A stretch of DNA of 64,000 nucleotides, from contig NZ_JAUSUM010000004.1 of the NCBI RefSeq assembly GCF_030813635.1, forward strand, positions 372,808 to 436,807. Direction: 5' to 3'. A program made the translations under genes and the position numbers. Shown piece by piece: positions 53,331-63,055 of this stretch. The notes beneath the pieces were generated by a model. The model saw nothing but the letters and a program-made list of their open reading frames with translations, was not told the DNA's origin and ran no database searches. The stretch is from Salibacterium salarium. Its GTDB lineage: Bacteria > Bacillota > Bacilli > Bacillales > Marinococcaceae. How positions within the stretch are numbered: the stretch's first letter is position 1; each line of letters opens with the position of its first letter.

Positions 53331-53495
53331 AAAGGGGCTGTATCAAAAGTCTACTACTAGCCAAAAAATGCTTCACTAACATTTAGGGCATGCGCTGCAG
53401 GCGGACGCTTTCCGCGGGCAGCGCCTCAGCTTCTGCCCATGGTTGAATTCTTTTTGTTATAGAAAGGAGATGTACCTTTTGATACAACTCCTTTC
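53331..53495. repeat. inverted-repeat element with GACGCTTTCCGCGGGC core
   Basis: Left arm GGGGCTGTATCAAAAGT (53334-53350) pairs imperfectly with the right arm ACCTTTTGATACAACTCC (53474-53491). The enclosed core at 53404-53430 shares GACGCTTTCCGCGGGCA and CTCAGC with the elements at 17767 and 40441. Its ends resemble the short terminator hairpins at 13354 and 24880. No ORF. Confidence 0.65.
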
Positions 53496-53503
53496 TTAAA
53501 TCA

Positions 53504-53728
53504 TTATTCTGTTTGAAAGTCGGAATGTAGAGTCCAATTTGTTTCATTCGGGTGAAAAGAAGGGCGCGATTTGATTTCTTCTAAAATTTCTCGATAAATG
53601 ACTACACCTTCCTGATTTAAATAAGGAAGAATTTGTTGAAAACATTCGTGAAAATGGACCAGTTCTTCCTCAGACCACTGCTCTTTAGAAGTCATACTTA
53701 ATTCAGAAAAGTCACGTCCATCATACAT
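53504..53728 (-). CDS. small protein at the yfhS position
   Basis: 74 aa from ATG 53728 (AAAGGTG six bases upstream; GTG 53737 lies before the site). MYDGRDFSELSMTSKEQWSE and VHFHECFQQILPYLNQEGVV describe an acidic helical protein. It sits divergent from fabL, the place of yfhS in B. subtilis; homology was not verifiable here. The right arm of the repeat element ends nine bases from its stop. Confidence 0.6.
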   Translation of the reverse strand: MYDGRDFSELSMTSKEQWSEEELVHFHECFQQILPYLNQEGVVIYREILEEIKSRPSFHPNETNWTLHSDFQTE

Positions 53729-53750
53729 AACAATCACCTTTTTTGTTTAG

Positions 53751-54563
<813 letters not shown>

Positions 54564-54632
54564 AATTTTTCGCTTTTACATGGATAATCTCTTACATACT
54601 GGGTAGATTAAGCCATGTGGAGGTGATTTAGA

Positions 54633-54827
54633 ATGAACAACAATCAACAACAACCAAATGCTTCACAAACTAATGCAAAAAAAGTGAGAAAGCAAAACGC
54701 AGCAGCTTCTCAAAACCAAAGTCAGCAAACTGAATTTGCAAGTGAGACTGACGCACAAGAAGTAAGAAAACAAAATCAACAGTCCGAGCAGAAAAAAACT
54801 CAAAACCAAAACCAACAGCAGCAGTAA
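54633..54827 (+). CDS. sspE: gamma-type small acid-soluble spore protein
   Basis: 64 aa, Gln/Asn/Lys-rich, with two similar blocks: NASQTNAKKVRKQNAAASQN, then FASETDAQEVRKQNQQSEQ. This repeated TxAxxVRKQN pattern with TEFASET (the GPR protease site) defines SspE, an amino-acid store degraded at germination. GGAGGTGA precedes the ATG. CATACT at 54595-54600 resembles a SigG -10 box but no convincing -35 was found. Confidence 0.95.
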   Translation: MNNNQQQPNASQTNAKKVRKQNAAASQNQSQQTEFASETDAQEVRKQNQQSEQKKTQNQNQQQQ

Positions 54828-54843
54828 GAAATTAATAATCGTA

Positions 54844-54881
54844 AAAAGAGCTCTTTGGAAGGGTACTTCCAGAGAGCTCTT
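54844..54881. terminator. terminator of sspE
   Basis: AAAAGAGCTCT and AGAGCTCTTTT flank an inner TGGAAG/CTTCCA stem. Confidence 0.8.
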
Positions 54882-54914
54882 TTGCGTCATTATTCATTCA
54901 ATAAAATATAAACA

Positions 54915-55082
54915 CTATTGAGGAATCATAGGAAAAACATATTGAACTAAAAACCATAAAAATCCAAAAAAGATGATAACATAAGCTAAATATTTGATAA
55001 ATGTCGATGCAACATGTGTTTTATCTTCTTTTTTTTCTATATGACGTTCTTCATACTCTTGATCTGGTGTTTTTCTTGGCAT
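54915..55082 (-). CDS. small single-pass membrane protein, 55 aa
   Basis: From ATG 55082 with AAGGAGG eight bases upstream, the frame encodes a charged N-terminus (MPRKTPDQEYEERHIEKKED), then one helix YLAYVIIFFGFLWFLVQYVF (residues 31-50) and a short tail PMIPQ. The strong ribosome site and clean hydrophobic segment make it a real gene. No family recognised; its position beside sspE and ntdP suggests, but does not show, a sporulation or envelope role. Confidence 0.68.
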   Translation of the reverse strand: MPRKTPDQEYEERHIEKKEDKTHVASTFIKYLAYVIIFFGFLWFLVQYVFPMIPQ

Positions 55083-55273
55083 GTTTATAACCTCCTTATG
55101 ACTTTCTGTTATAATAAAATTTTCCCTCTCAAATAGTTGAATAAACTTCTATATAATAATTTATCTGCTTGGCATAGTGAGCTTCTGTAGTTTTCTTCAT
55201 ACAGACGAAGATGTATAATATATTCGCAGAGATGATAAGTGATGATTAGGAAAGAATGAGGAAGGAGTTAGGC

Positions 55274-55801
55274 ATGGAATTCCCGGAAACAGGTAGAAAA
55301 ATTGAAATTCAAAGCTATAAACATAATGGAACTCTTCATCGTGTCTGGGAAGAAACCCTTATATTACAAGGAACATCTAAAGAGATAATCGGGGCTAATG
55401 ACCGTATTTTTGTGCAGGAATCAAATGGACGGACATGGAGAACAAGAGAGCCTGCTATTTGTTATTTTCATAAAGATAAATGGTTCAATATGATTGGTAT
55501 GGTTCGTTATGATGGAATTCATTTTTATTGTAATATAGGGACGCCCTTTGTATGGGATGAAGAAGCGTTGAAATATATTGATTATGATTTGGATATAAAG
55601 GTCTTTCCTGACATGACATATCATATTTTGGACGAGGATGAGTATGAAGATCATAAAGTGAAGATGGGCTATCCTCCGGAAATTCAAACTAAAGTTTTAG
55701 AGGCGCTTGAAGAACTTCAAAGTTGGATTTATCAAAGAAAAGGTCCATTTTCGCCACAGTTTGTAGAAAAATGGTATGAAAGGTTTTTGTTTTTTCGTTA
55801 A
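55274..55801 (+). CDS. ntdP: nucleoside tri-/diphosphate phosphatase NtdP (YgaC, DUF402)
   Basis: 175 aa from ATG 55274 (AAGGAG six bases upstream). Follows B. subtilis YgaC closely: [60 protein letters not shown] and the C-terminal [15 protein letters not shown]. The acidic DxDLDxxxxPD and DEDEYE residues bind metal in DUF402 hydrolases. Hydrolyses nucleoside di- and triphosphates in vitro. Confidence 0.93.
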   Translation: MEFPETGRKIEIQSYKHNGTLHRVWEETLILQGTSKEIIGANDRIFVQESNGRTWRTREPAICYFHKDKWFNMIGMVRYDGIHFYCNIGTPFVWDEEALKYIDYDLDIKVFPDMTYHILDEDEYEDHKVKMGYPPEIQTKVLEALEELQSWIYQRKGPFSPQFVEKWYERFLFFR

Positions 55802-55867
55802 ATTATAGAAGATACGCTGTTTCAATTGTTGTTGAAAGGCGTATTTGTGTTTTGGATGAGGTGAATT

Positions 55868-57610
55868 ATGGGCAGCATTAGAAGGTATTTACAATTTGTA
55901 AAGCCGTATAATAAAGTTATTTTTATTACAGTTATTATAGGTGTGTTAAAGTTTGGTATACCCCTGTTGACCCCGCTTATATTGGCACATGTTATTGATG
56001 AAATAATTCTTGCAGACGGTGTGTCAACAGGAGAGAAAGTATCATCATTATTTTGGATATTAGGCGGGGCGATTGGTATATTTTTAATTGTAAGACCTCC
56101 GGTAGAGTATTATAGACAATATTTTGCACAGTGGACTGGAAGTAAAGTTTTATATGATATCCGCGATCAATTGTTTGCTCACATTCAAAAGTTAAGTCTT
56201 CGTTTTTATTCGAATAGAAAAGCTGGCGAAATTATTTCCCGGGTAATTAACGACGTAGAGCAGACAAAAAACTTTGTAATAACTGGGCTTATGAATATAT
56301 GGTTGGATATGGCTACCATTCTTATTGCAGTTATTATCATGTTGACAATGAATGGATGGCTGACATTAGTAGCTTTGGCATTATTTCCTTTATATATTAT
56401 ATCTATTAAGTACTTTTACACGAAGTTAAGGGATTTAACCGTACGCCGATCTGAGGCATTGGCTGATGTACAGGGACATTTGCATGAACGAGTACAAGGG
56501 ATGAATGTCATAAGAAGTTTTGCACTAGAAGATTATGAACAAGAACAATTCGATAAACGCAATAGTAATTTTCTTGATAGAGCGGTAGATCACACAAAGT
56601 GGAATGCAAAAACCTTCGCAGTTGTGAATACGATCACAGATATTGCTCCTCTGATTGTTATTTTAGCAGCGGGGTATTTTGTGTTGCGATCAGGTCTTGA
56701 GGTGGGGGAAATGGTAGCCTTTGTATCCTATATGGAAAGGTTATATGCCCCGCTAAGAAGGTTGATTAATTCATCTACAACGCTAACTCAATCCATTGCA
56801 TCGATGGATCGCGTATTTGAGTTTGTGGATGAAGAATATGATATTGAGGATACACAGAATGCAATTCCGCTTAAACGTGCAAGGGGTGAAATTAGCTTTG
56901 AAAACGTTAAGTTTCAGTATGAAGAGGATAGTGATGAAGTCCTTCGCCATCTAAACTTTTCAGTAAAAGCTGGTGAAACGATTGCTCTTGTTGGTATGAG
57001 TGGTGGAGGAAAAAGTACATTAGTTGGCTTGATTCCACGCTTTTACGATGTCACCTCAGGCAGTATTAAACTGGACGGTAAAGATATACGGGACTATGAA
57101 GTTCGAAGTCTGCGCGATAGTATCGGAATGGTGTTACAAGATAATATATTATTTAGTGAGTCTGTGAAGATGAACATTAAAATGGGTAACCCTTATGCTT
57201 CTGATGAAGAAGTGATAAATGCTGCTAAAGCAGCAAATGCAGACGGTTTTATTAATGAATTATCTCTTGGTTATGATACGCCGGTTGGAGAACGAGGGGT
57301 CAAACTCTCCGGCGGCCAAAAACAACGAATAGCAATCGCAAGAGTATTTTTAAAGAATCCTCCTATGCTGATTTTTGATGAAGCGACTTCGGCATTAGAC
57401 CTTGAGAGTGAACATCTTATTCAAGAAGCGATGGAAGAGTTGGCGAAAGACAGAACAACATTCATCGTGGCGCACCGTCTCTCAACGATCACACACGCTG
57501 ATCGTATTGCTGTGGTGGAAGATGGTGAGATTTCCGAATCAGGAACACATGCAGAATTAATGAGAAAAAACGGTTCTTACAGTAAGCTATATAATGTTCA
57601 GTACGTGTAA
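55868..57610 (+). CDS. ABC exporter with fused ATPase (YgaD-like)
   Basis: 580-aa half-transporter of the MsbA/BmrA type: six helices in the first ~310 residues, then Walker A VGMSGGGKSTLVGLIPRFYD near 377, Q-loop MVLQDNILFS, signature KLSGGQKQRIAIARVFLKNP, Walker B MLIFDEATSALD and H-loop FIVAHRLSTI. It acts as a dimer and exports lipids or drugs. Same position as B. subtilis ygaD. Followed by a terminator. Confidence 0.9.
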   Translation: MGSIRRYLQFVKPYNKVIFITVIIGVLKFGIPLLTPLILAHVIDEIILADGVSTGEKVSSLFWILGGAIGIFLIVRPPVEYYRQYFAQWTGSKVLYDIRDQLFAHIQKLSLRFYSNRKAGEIISRVINDVEQTKNFVITGLMNIWLDMATILIAVIIMLTMNGWLTLVALALFPLYIISIKYFYTKLRDLTVRRSEALADVQGHLHERVQGMNVIRSFALEDYEQEQFDKRNSNFLDRAVDHTKWNAKTFAVVNTITDIAPLIVILAAGYFVLRSGLEVGEMVAFVSYMERLYAPLRRLINSSTTLTQSIASMDRVFEFVDEEYDIEDTQNAIPLKRARGEISFENVKFQYEEDSDEVLRHLNFSVKAGETIALVGMSGGGKSTLVGLIPRFYDVTSGSIKLDGKDIRDYEVRSLRDSIGMVLQDNILFSESVKMNIKMGNPYASDEEVINAAKAANADGFINELSLGYDTPVGERGVKLSGGQKQRIAIARVFLKNPPMLIFDEATSALDLESEHLIQEAMEELAKDRTTFIVAHRLSTITHADRIAVVEDGEISESGTHAELMRKNGSYSKLYNVQYV

Positions 57611-57611
57611 T

Positions 57612-57650
57612 AAAAAAGAGCTGTCCCGTAAACCGGGGATAGCTCCTTTT
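57612..57650 (+). terminator. terminator
   Basis: AAAAGAGCTGTCCCG pairs imperfectly with CCGGGGATAGCTCCTTTT, then T residues. Confidence 0.7.
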
Positions 57651-57738
57651 TGTAAGTAGGGAATCTTGAAATGTGCCGCATTGCTGATCGTCAACAAGAG
57701 AGTACCTCGACTGAATCTTTTCGGGGACCTCCCTCGTT

Positions 57739-58824
57739 TTACATATACTCTTCATCATCCACCTGAATGGTATTGTCTTCTTGATGAAAACTAAAAAAGC
57801 TTTCGACTAAACGATCCAAATGTTCAAGTTGCTCATTATATTCCATAATATGTGATAAGACGGGGAGAACATGTAACCACTCTTCTCTTGTTATATCTCC
57901 ATAATTATATAAGTTCATAAATAAATCCGTTAAAGAAACCTTCCCTTTATCTATTTCTTCGCCCATTTCTTCGGTTAACGGAGTGTTTACTTTCCCTCTA
58001 TACCGAAGTAAAATTCTGTCGTGATAATCAGTAAGATGATCCAATTGCTCTCTAATACTCTTTTGCATATGCTCGGGCATACGGTTTAGTTCATTTTCAT
58101 ATTTGTCAAAGGACTTGAGAATAGTGAAAACTTTCTTTAAAGCAATAATCATTTGTTTGAACACGACCAGTTTACGTGCTTTTCCCAGTTTACTTTTTAA
58201 GAAATAGTTCCTTTCTTCTTTATAAAGTAAATATAAATTATCCAAAGTAACGATGGATTCGTTGATTCTTGGAATATCTTTTTTTAAGGAACGTTGATTG
58301 GTTTCATATCTTGTGATTAGACGGATCCAACGTATTATCTCTTCTGTTAGGTTCGATGTTTTGTGATAAATTTTGGTTTCATGTTTAGGCGGTAGAAAGA
58401 CAAAGTTTATGATGAAAGCTGATATTACCCCCAACATAACCAAAGAAAATCGTTCTCCTGCAAAAAGAAGAAATTGGTCAGCAGGATTCCCCATGATAAT
58501 AATGATTGTCACGAGCGCTAAGGAAATCGAAGAGGTATCTAACTTTAATTTTAAGATGATGCCAATTGCCAGCATGACACCTACACCAATAATGACCGGT
58601 TCGTGTCCGAATGTCACAGCAAGAACAATAGCTATAATGGCACCTATTACATTAGCCTGTATTTGATCTATAATAGTTTGAAATGTTTTATAGATAGAAG
58701 GTTGTATGGCAAAGGTAGCAGAAATAGCCGCAAAGAAAGCAGGATGAAGACCAATCCAGCGAGCGGCATATATAGCGAGCACAATCGCAAGTCCGGTTTT
58801 AAAAATTCTAGCCCCGAGTTTCAT
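57739..58824 (-). CDS. aromatic acid exporter family protein (YgaE-like)
   Basis: 361 aa from ATG 58824 (AAAGGA upstream; GTG 58854 has no site). Five or six helices in the first ~150 residues (FKTGLAIVLAIYAARWIGL, HPAFFAAISATFAIQPSIYK, NVIGAIIAIVLAVTFGHEPV, then LALVTIIIIMG and FSLVMLGVISAFIINFVFLP), then a charged cytoplasmic helical domain of about 200 residues. This is the ArAE_1/FUSC layout. Position equals B. subtilis ygaE. Substrate unknown. Confidence 0.8.
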   Translation of the reverse strand: MKLGARIFKTGLAIVLAIYAARWIGLHPAFFAAISATFAIQPSIYKTFQTIIDQIQANVIGAIIAIVLAVTFGHEPVIIGVGVMLAIGIILKLKLDTSSISLALVTIIIIMGNPADQFLLFAGERFSLVMLGVISAFIINFVFLPPKHETKIYHKTSNLTEEIIRWIRLITRYETNQRSLKKDIPRINESIVTLDNLYLLYKEERNYFLKSKLGKARKLVVFKQMIIALKKVFTILKSFDKYENELNRMPEHMQKSIREQLDHLTDYHDRILLRYRGKVNTPLTEEMGEEIDKGKVSLTDLFMNLYNYGDITREEWLHVLPVLSHIMEYNEQLEHLDRLVESFFSFHQEDNTIQVDDEEYM

Positions 58825-58876
58825 GAAAATAGAGTATCCTTTCTGTCCCTGCACACTAAGAAGGGGTAGTAATCAT

Positions 58877-60121
58877 TTAACGGGAATCTAATGGTGTCTC
58901 CTCGTTCTTTTTTGTGTTCTCAAATATTAATTTTGCCTGCTCTGCAGACTGTTTGTCTATAAAGTAGGCAATCGCTGCTTTACACAACGACCAAGTGGCA
59001 ATAGACGCTATCGTGCCTGAAATAACATGTCCAGCACCTGGAAAAGCGACTTTGCTGAGTGAGCGGGCAGCTTGCCTGAAAGCATATGCGGCACCAACGT
59101 TGACGCCTAACGCACCAATAAACTCCATGATGCTCTTTCGGTTTAAGTCTCTGCCGGAAATGTAAGCGATACTTGTGATCATCGAGATTTGCACACCTGT
59201 AATAATAGGCATGTCTGCAATGGGGATAGGTTGAGCTCCCAGCCCTCCATTTATAGCGGATGCACTTTTTCCGATGGTTGTCGCTATGCTTTTTTGAATC
59301 GATTGGGCCTGAGTAATCTTAGCCCATTGCAGCCATGTACTGCCAGGCAGATGATTAAGTAAATAATAAAGAATTTCTTCCATATTCCAACGTCGGTCGT
59401 ATATAATTTTCTCTTCTTTAAATGCCATATAAGCACAAACAGGAAGAACTTGAATAACTCCCTCTATTTCATCTTTCAGTTTCCCTTCCAAATGGGAAGA
59501 AGCATGGTCAATATTTTGTCGTTTTTCTTTTTCAAACGGCGGTTCTGTGTCATAGACAGGATCTAACTCATCTACTTGGGTTACGATTCCGACAACGGGA
59601 GGAATATAATTATGGATTTTTTCTACATATGTTCTTAGTTCTTGCAATTGTTCAATATCCTCTTTGATACGCGCATCTACTTCTTTTGCTTTAACGAAAA
59701 ACAAAAACACATCAGGACATTTTGTTTTCAAAGAATGCTTCACTTCAGAAAGAGAATCTGTTTCATTTGTCTTTTCTTCAGGAGTTGTTCCTTCTCCAAG
59801 CCCTCTTGTGTCCAACATGTCCATAGCAGTTGTTTCATTATCCGCTTTATGAAAAGAATGCCATCTCCCGCGGCCGGTTTGCGCTTTGACAGACCCTATT
59901 TCCGTAACTGGCGATTGAAAGACAGCGTTAATAAAAGTTGATTTTCCAGAACCACGTCTTCCAACAACGACAAAGCGAGGGGAGCGATAATCAAGAAATA
60001 TATCTTCAAGCCTACTGATTTCACCTTCGATTTGTTTTTTTACCGGTCCTGGTAGTTTAGGAAGTAATTTATGGCGCATAAGACGAATCGGTTCTTGAAA
60101 CCATGCCTTTTCATGGTTCAT
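58877..60121 (-). CDS. membrane-associated GTPase (Era-like with DUF697-type tail)
   Basis: 414 aa. G domain: G1 VGRRGSGKSTFINAVF near residue 53, G3 DTRGLGEG near 106, G4-like TQVDEL near 181 (TxxD instead of NKxD). The C-terminal part (about 290-400) is hydrophobic with GLGAQPIPIADMPIITGVQI, AYISGRDLNRKSIMEFIGAL and HVISGTIASIATWSLCKAAI, resembling the DUF697/YcjF domain. The role is unknown; such proteins are linked to membrane or stress functions. GGGGG seven bases before the ATG. Not present at this place in B. subtilis. Confidence 0.75.
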   Translation of the reverse strand: MNHEKAWFQEPIRLMRHKLLPKLPGPVKKQIEGEISRLEDIFLDYRSPRFVVVGRRGSGKSTFINAVFQSPVTEIGSVKAQTGRGRWHSFHKADNETTAMDMLDTRGLGEGTTPEEKTNETDSLSEVKHSLKTKCPDVFLFFVKAKEVDARIKEDIEQLQELRTYVEKIHNYIPPVVGIVTQVDELDPVYDTEPPFEKEKRQNIDHASSHLEGKLKDEIEGVIQVLPVCAYMAFKEEKIIYDRRWNMEEILYYLLNHLPGSTWLQWAKITQAQSIQKSIATTIGKSASAINGGLGAQPIPIADMPIITGVQISMITSIAYISGRDLNRKSIMEFIGALGVNVGAAYAFRQAARSLSKVAFPGAGHVISGTIASIATWSLCKAAIAYFIDKQSAEQAKLIFENTKKNEETPLDSR

Positions 60122-60187
60122 ATTGCGTCCCCCATTTCCTCGTGTTTACTTTACTCATTCCCGCATGGTAGGAGAAATAATCATCTA

Positions 60188-61486
60188 CTATAGACTTTCA
60201 CTCATTTCTTTAAATGTTTGTTCTGCAGCAGTTAGAGTTTCATTAATATCTTGGTGAGTGTGCGCAATTGTAAGAAACCATGCTTCGTATTTAGAGGGGG
60301 CTAAATTTATTCCTCTATCAAGCATCTTATGGAAAAATTGTTGAAATAGCCTGTCATCACTCATGTCAGCGTCTTCATAGTTTGTCACTTTTTGAGTAGT
60401 GAAAAATAAGGTCAAAGCTCCGCAGCGCCGGTTGATCGTACCGGGGATATTATAATTCGTCATTAATTTGTTGAGCCCTTGTTCTAACTGTGCTCCCAAA
60501 TCTTCTAATTTTTCATAAGTTCCTTCTTGTTGTAAGACTTCTAAGCAGGCGATGCCGGCGCTGATAGAAGCTGGATTGCCGGACATCGTTCCGGCTTGAT
60601 AGGCAGGTCCCAATGGAGCAACGTTTTCCATAATGTCAACCCTTCCTCCGTATGCACCTATTGGAAGACCGCCACCGATAATTTTCCCCATTGCCGTCAT
60701 ATCTGGAGTAACTCCTAGCAGGTTTTGTGCTCCTCCATAGGTGAAACGAAAAGCAGTTATGACTTCGTCGTAAATGACTAAAGCTCCTGCATCGTGGGTG
60801 AGTTCATTTACTTTTTCTAAAAATCCCGGGGCAGGGTCGACTATACCAAAGTTACCAACGATGGGTTCGACTAAAACAGCAGCGATTTCATTCCCCCATT
60901 TTTTCAAAACTTCTGCTAACGCATTAGAATCATTAAATGGAACTGTAATTACTTCTTCAGCTATATTAGCTGTTACTCCAGCAGAATCCGGTGAACCCAA
61001 CGTTGCAGGACCAGATCCCGCTGTAACGAGAACAAGATCAGAATGGCCATGGTAGCATCCAGCAAATTTAACAATTTTGTTGCGCCCGGTGTAGGCTCTT
61101 GCCACTCGAATTGTGGTCATTACTGCCTCTGTACCGGAATTGACAAAACGTACTTTTTCTAGAGAAGGAATGGCGTTTTTAAGCATTTTGGCAAACTGGT
61201 TTTCAAGAATAGTTGGGGTTCCGTATAGTGTTCCATTTTCAGCAGCTTTTGTAATCGCATGTGTAATATGAGGGTGGGCATGGCCGGTAATGATAGGACC
61301 GTAAGCTCCTAAAAAATCAATGTAATGATTTCCATCCACATCGTAAAAATACGCTCCTTTTCCTTTTTCCATAAAAACAGGAGTACCTCCACCAACACCT
61401 TTAAACGATCGGGAAGGGCTGTTCACCCCGCCGACAATATGTTCACAAGCTTCGCTATATAATAGTTCTGATTGTTTCGTATTCAT
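60188..61486 (-). CDS. gsaB: glutamate-1-semialdehyde 2,1-aminomutase GsaB (HemL2)
   Basis: 432 aa, PLP enzyme making 5-aminolevulinate for tetrapyrroles. [54 protein letters not shown], the Asp in [12 protein letters not shown] and the PLP-Lys motif [17 protein letters not shown] near residue 266 are complete. Its place beside bcp and perR matches gsaB, the second copy besides hemL in the hemAXCDBL cluster of bacilli. AGGAGG precedes the ATG. Confidence 0.92.
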   Translation of the reverse strand: MNTKQSELLYSEACEHIVGGVNSPSRSFKGVGGGTPVFMEKGKGAYFYDVDGNHYIDFLGAYGPIITGHAHPHITHAITKAAENGTLYGTPTILENQFAKMLKNAIPSLEKVRFVNSGTEAVMTTIRVARAYTGRNKIVKFAGCYHGHSDLVLVTAGSGPATLGSPDSAGVTANIAEEVITVPFNDSNALAEVLKKWGNEIAAVLVEPIVGNFGIVDPAPGFLEKVNELTHDAGALVIYDEVITAFRFTYGGAQNLLGVTPDMTAMGKIIGGGLPIGAYGGRVDIMENVAPLGPAYQAGTMSGNPASISAGIACLEVLQQEGTYEKLEDLGAQLEQGLNKLMTNYNIPGTINRRCGALTLFFTTQKVTNYEDADMSDDRLFQQFFHKMLDRGINLAPSKYEAWFLTIAHTHQDINETLTAAEQTFKEMSESL

Positions 61487-61608
61487 TAGTTATACCTCCT
61501 AAAAAGTGAAAAATTTCAATACATATTGTACCATGAAGATTAGACAACGTAGAAATTTGTTCCGTTATGTTTAAAACGAAACGAGAAAAAGAAAGGAAGA
61601 TAATAAAG

Positions 61609-62079
61609 ATGGAAGAAGAAATGAAAGGACAGCCCGCGCCAGACTTTACATTACCAGCTAGTAATGGAGAAAACATAAGTCTTTCGGATTATGAAGGTAA
61701 CAATGTTATTGTTTATTTTTATCCAAAAGATATGACCCCGGGGTGCACAACAGAAGCGTGTGATTTCCGAGACTATACCGATGAATTTAAACAATACAAC
61801 ACGGAAATTATAGGGATAAGCCCTGATCCGATTGAAAAACATCAAAAATTCATTGATAAACACGGACTACCTTTTTTATTACTGGCCGATGAAAATAAAG
61901 AAGCGGCGGAAGCATATGGAGTCTGGCAATTGAAGAAAAACTTCGGGAAAGAAAGTATGGGTATTGTACGTTCGACTTTCGTCATTAATAAAAACGGCAC
62001 AATAGTAGAGGAATGGAAAAATGTAAAGGTGAAGAATCATGTAGAGGAAACTCTCGCATATATAAAAGAAAACCTGTAA
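61609..62079 (+). CDS. bcp: thiol peroxidase Bcp (peroxiredoxin)
   Basis: 156 aa from ATG 61609 (AAAGGAAG nine bases upstream). Peroxidatic and resolving cysteines are four residues apart in PKDMTPGCTTEACDFRDYTD (Cys near 45 and 50), typical of atypical two-cysteine Bcp. FTLPASNGENISLSDYEG and the end VKNHVEETLAYIKENL fit. Reduces hydrogen peroxide and organic peroxides. Divergent from gsaB, upstream of perR, as B. subtilis ygaF. Confidence 0.93.
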   Translation: MEEEMKGQPAPDFTLPASNGENISLSDYEGNNVIVYFYPKDMTPGCTTEACDFRDYTDEFKQYNTEIIGISPDPIEKHQKFIDKHGLPFLLLADENKEAAEAYGVWQLKKNFGKESMGIVRSTFVINKNGTIVEEWKNVKVKNHVEETLAYIKENL

Positions 62080-62172
62080 TGTTGTTCTTCAATATATACT
62101 GATTTGTCAAATACAAAACAATTATAACGTGGTATAATGAAAGGGTAACAGAACGGCCGGAGGGTTTTATTA

Positions 62173-62475
62173 ATGAAATTAATGATTTGCATTGTTAATA
62201 ATTTCTACACACCTGAAATTGAGAAAGAGATGAATAAAAAAGGTTACCGTATGACTGAGCTTTCAAGCAGTGGTGGATTCTTGAAAAGAGGAAGTACGAC
62301 TTTTTTATTTGGTGTCCAGACTGAAGAACTGGCGACTTTAAAAGAAGATTTAAAAAATACCTGCATATCTTTTGAAGAAAAAAAGGGAAAAAGAGCTGAT
62401 GCTCCCCGTCGTTTTACATCGTTTGTTTTATCAGCGGAGGATGCTGCTTTTTTTACACAAGGTTCACCGTCTTAG
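62173..62475 (+). CDS. DarA-like PII-fold protein (DUF970), possible c-di-AMP receptor
   Basis: 100 aa. LMICIVNNFYTPEIEKEMNK, then YRMTELSSSGGFLKRGSTTF and LFGVQTEELATLKEDLKNTC follow the DarA/YaaQ pattern, including the GGFLxxGxTT loop that holds cyclic di-AMP. It is slightly shorter than DarA (109 aa) and lacks the long B-loop. This copy is separate from the usual darA locus near tmk and lies just before perR. A TATAAT at 62133-62138 is a likely -10. Confidence 0.75.
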   Translation: MKLMICIVNNFYTPEIEKEMNKKGYRMTELSSSGGFLKRGSTTFLFGVQTEELATLKEDLKNTCISFEEKKGKRADAPRRFTSFVLSAEDAAFFTQGSPS

Positions 62476-62494
62476 GCTAAAAAGGGCCCTTTCA

Positions 62495-62522
62495 TTGACA
62501 TTATTTGTTGCCATCATATAGA
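62495..62522 (+). promoter_or_regulatory. promoter of perR
   Basis: Perfect TTGACA (62495-62500), a 16-base spacer and TATAGA (62517-62522). The preceding palindrome AAAGGGCCCTTT (62481-62492) has no loop, so I do not call it a terminator. Confidence 0.6.
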
Positions 62523-62527
62523 ATTGT

Positions 62528-62542
62528 TTATAAGAATTATAA
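62528..62542. promoter_or_regulatory. PerR box at the perR promoter
   Basis: TTATAAGAATTATAA matches the established PerR box TTATAATTATTATAA at 13 of 15 positions and sits at the expected transcription start of perR, ideal for autorepression as known in B. subtilis. Confidence 0.75.
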
Positions 62543-62581
62543 TGTAAGAATTGGTATTTGGAGAAAGTGAGGTGCATGACG

Positions 62582-63016
62582 ATGGCGAATGAACAACTTC
62601 AAGAAGCAGTTAATGCTCTTAAAAATACGAAGGTTCGCATGACTCCGCAACGTCATGCCATTTTGGAATATTTGTATGATTCGATGAGCCATCCGACGGC
62701 AGATGACATTTATAAGGCACTCGAAAGCAAATTCCCAAACATGAGCGTTGCCACAGTATATAATAATCTTCGTGTATTTAAAAATGTAGGTATTGTTAGA
62801 GAACTAACTTACGGGGACTCATCAAGTCGTTTTGATTGTGTTACTACAGATCATTACCATGTTATTTGCTCAGACTGCGGAAAAATTGTTGACTTTCATT
62901 ATCCAGGATTGGATGAAGTAGAGACATTAGCGGAGCATGTGACAGGATTTAAAGTTCACGATCACCGTATGGAAATATACGGTTCGTGCCAAGAATGTAA
63001 AAATATGTCGCACTAA
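62582..63016 (+). CDS. perR: peroxide-responsive repressor PerR
   Basis: 144 aa (B. subtilis PerR: 145). Fur-family w[23 protein letters not shown] and [20 protein letters not shown], then regulatory-metal ligands in [18 protein letters not shown] and [19 protein letters not shown]. His residues that are oxidised by peroxide and the four zinc cysteines (CSDC, CQEC) are present. The start ATG 62582 has GAGGTG seven bases upstream; earlier ATGs at 62558 and 62576 are badly placed. It controls catalase, Dps and haem genes. Confidence 0.95.
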   Translation: MANEQLQEAVNALKNTKVRMTPQRHAILEYLYDSMSHPTADDIYKALESKFPNMSVATVYNNLRVFKNVGIVRELTYGDSSSRFDCVTTDHYHVICSDCGKIVDFHYPGLDEVETLAEHVTGFKVHDHRMEIYGSCQECKNMSH

Positions 63017-63018
63017 CA

Positions 63019-63055
63019 GTAAAAAAAGAGCTCAAACAAAGAGCTCTTTTTTTAC
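63019..63055. terminator. bidirectional terminator
   Basis: GTAAAAAAAGAGCTC pairs perfectly with GAGCTCTTTTTTTAC across a 7-base loop; it serves both convergent genes and touches the ygzB stop. Confidence 0.9.

Noticed and set aside
54570..54632. SigG promoter for sspE
   Set aside because: A CATACT -10-like box is present but no acceptable -35 sequence at 17-18 bases; left as a remark only.
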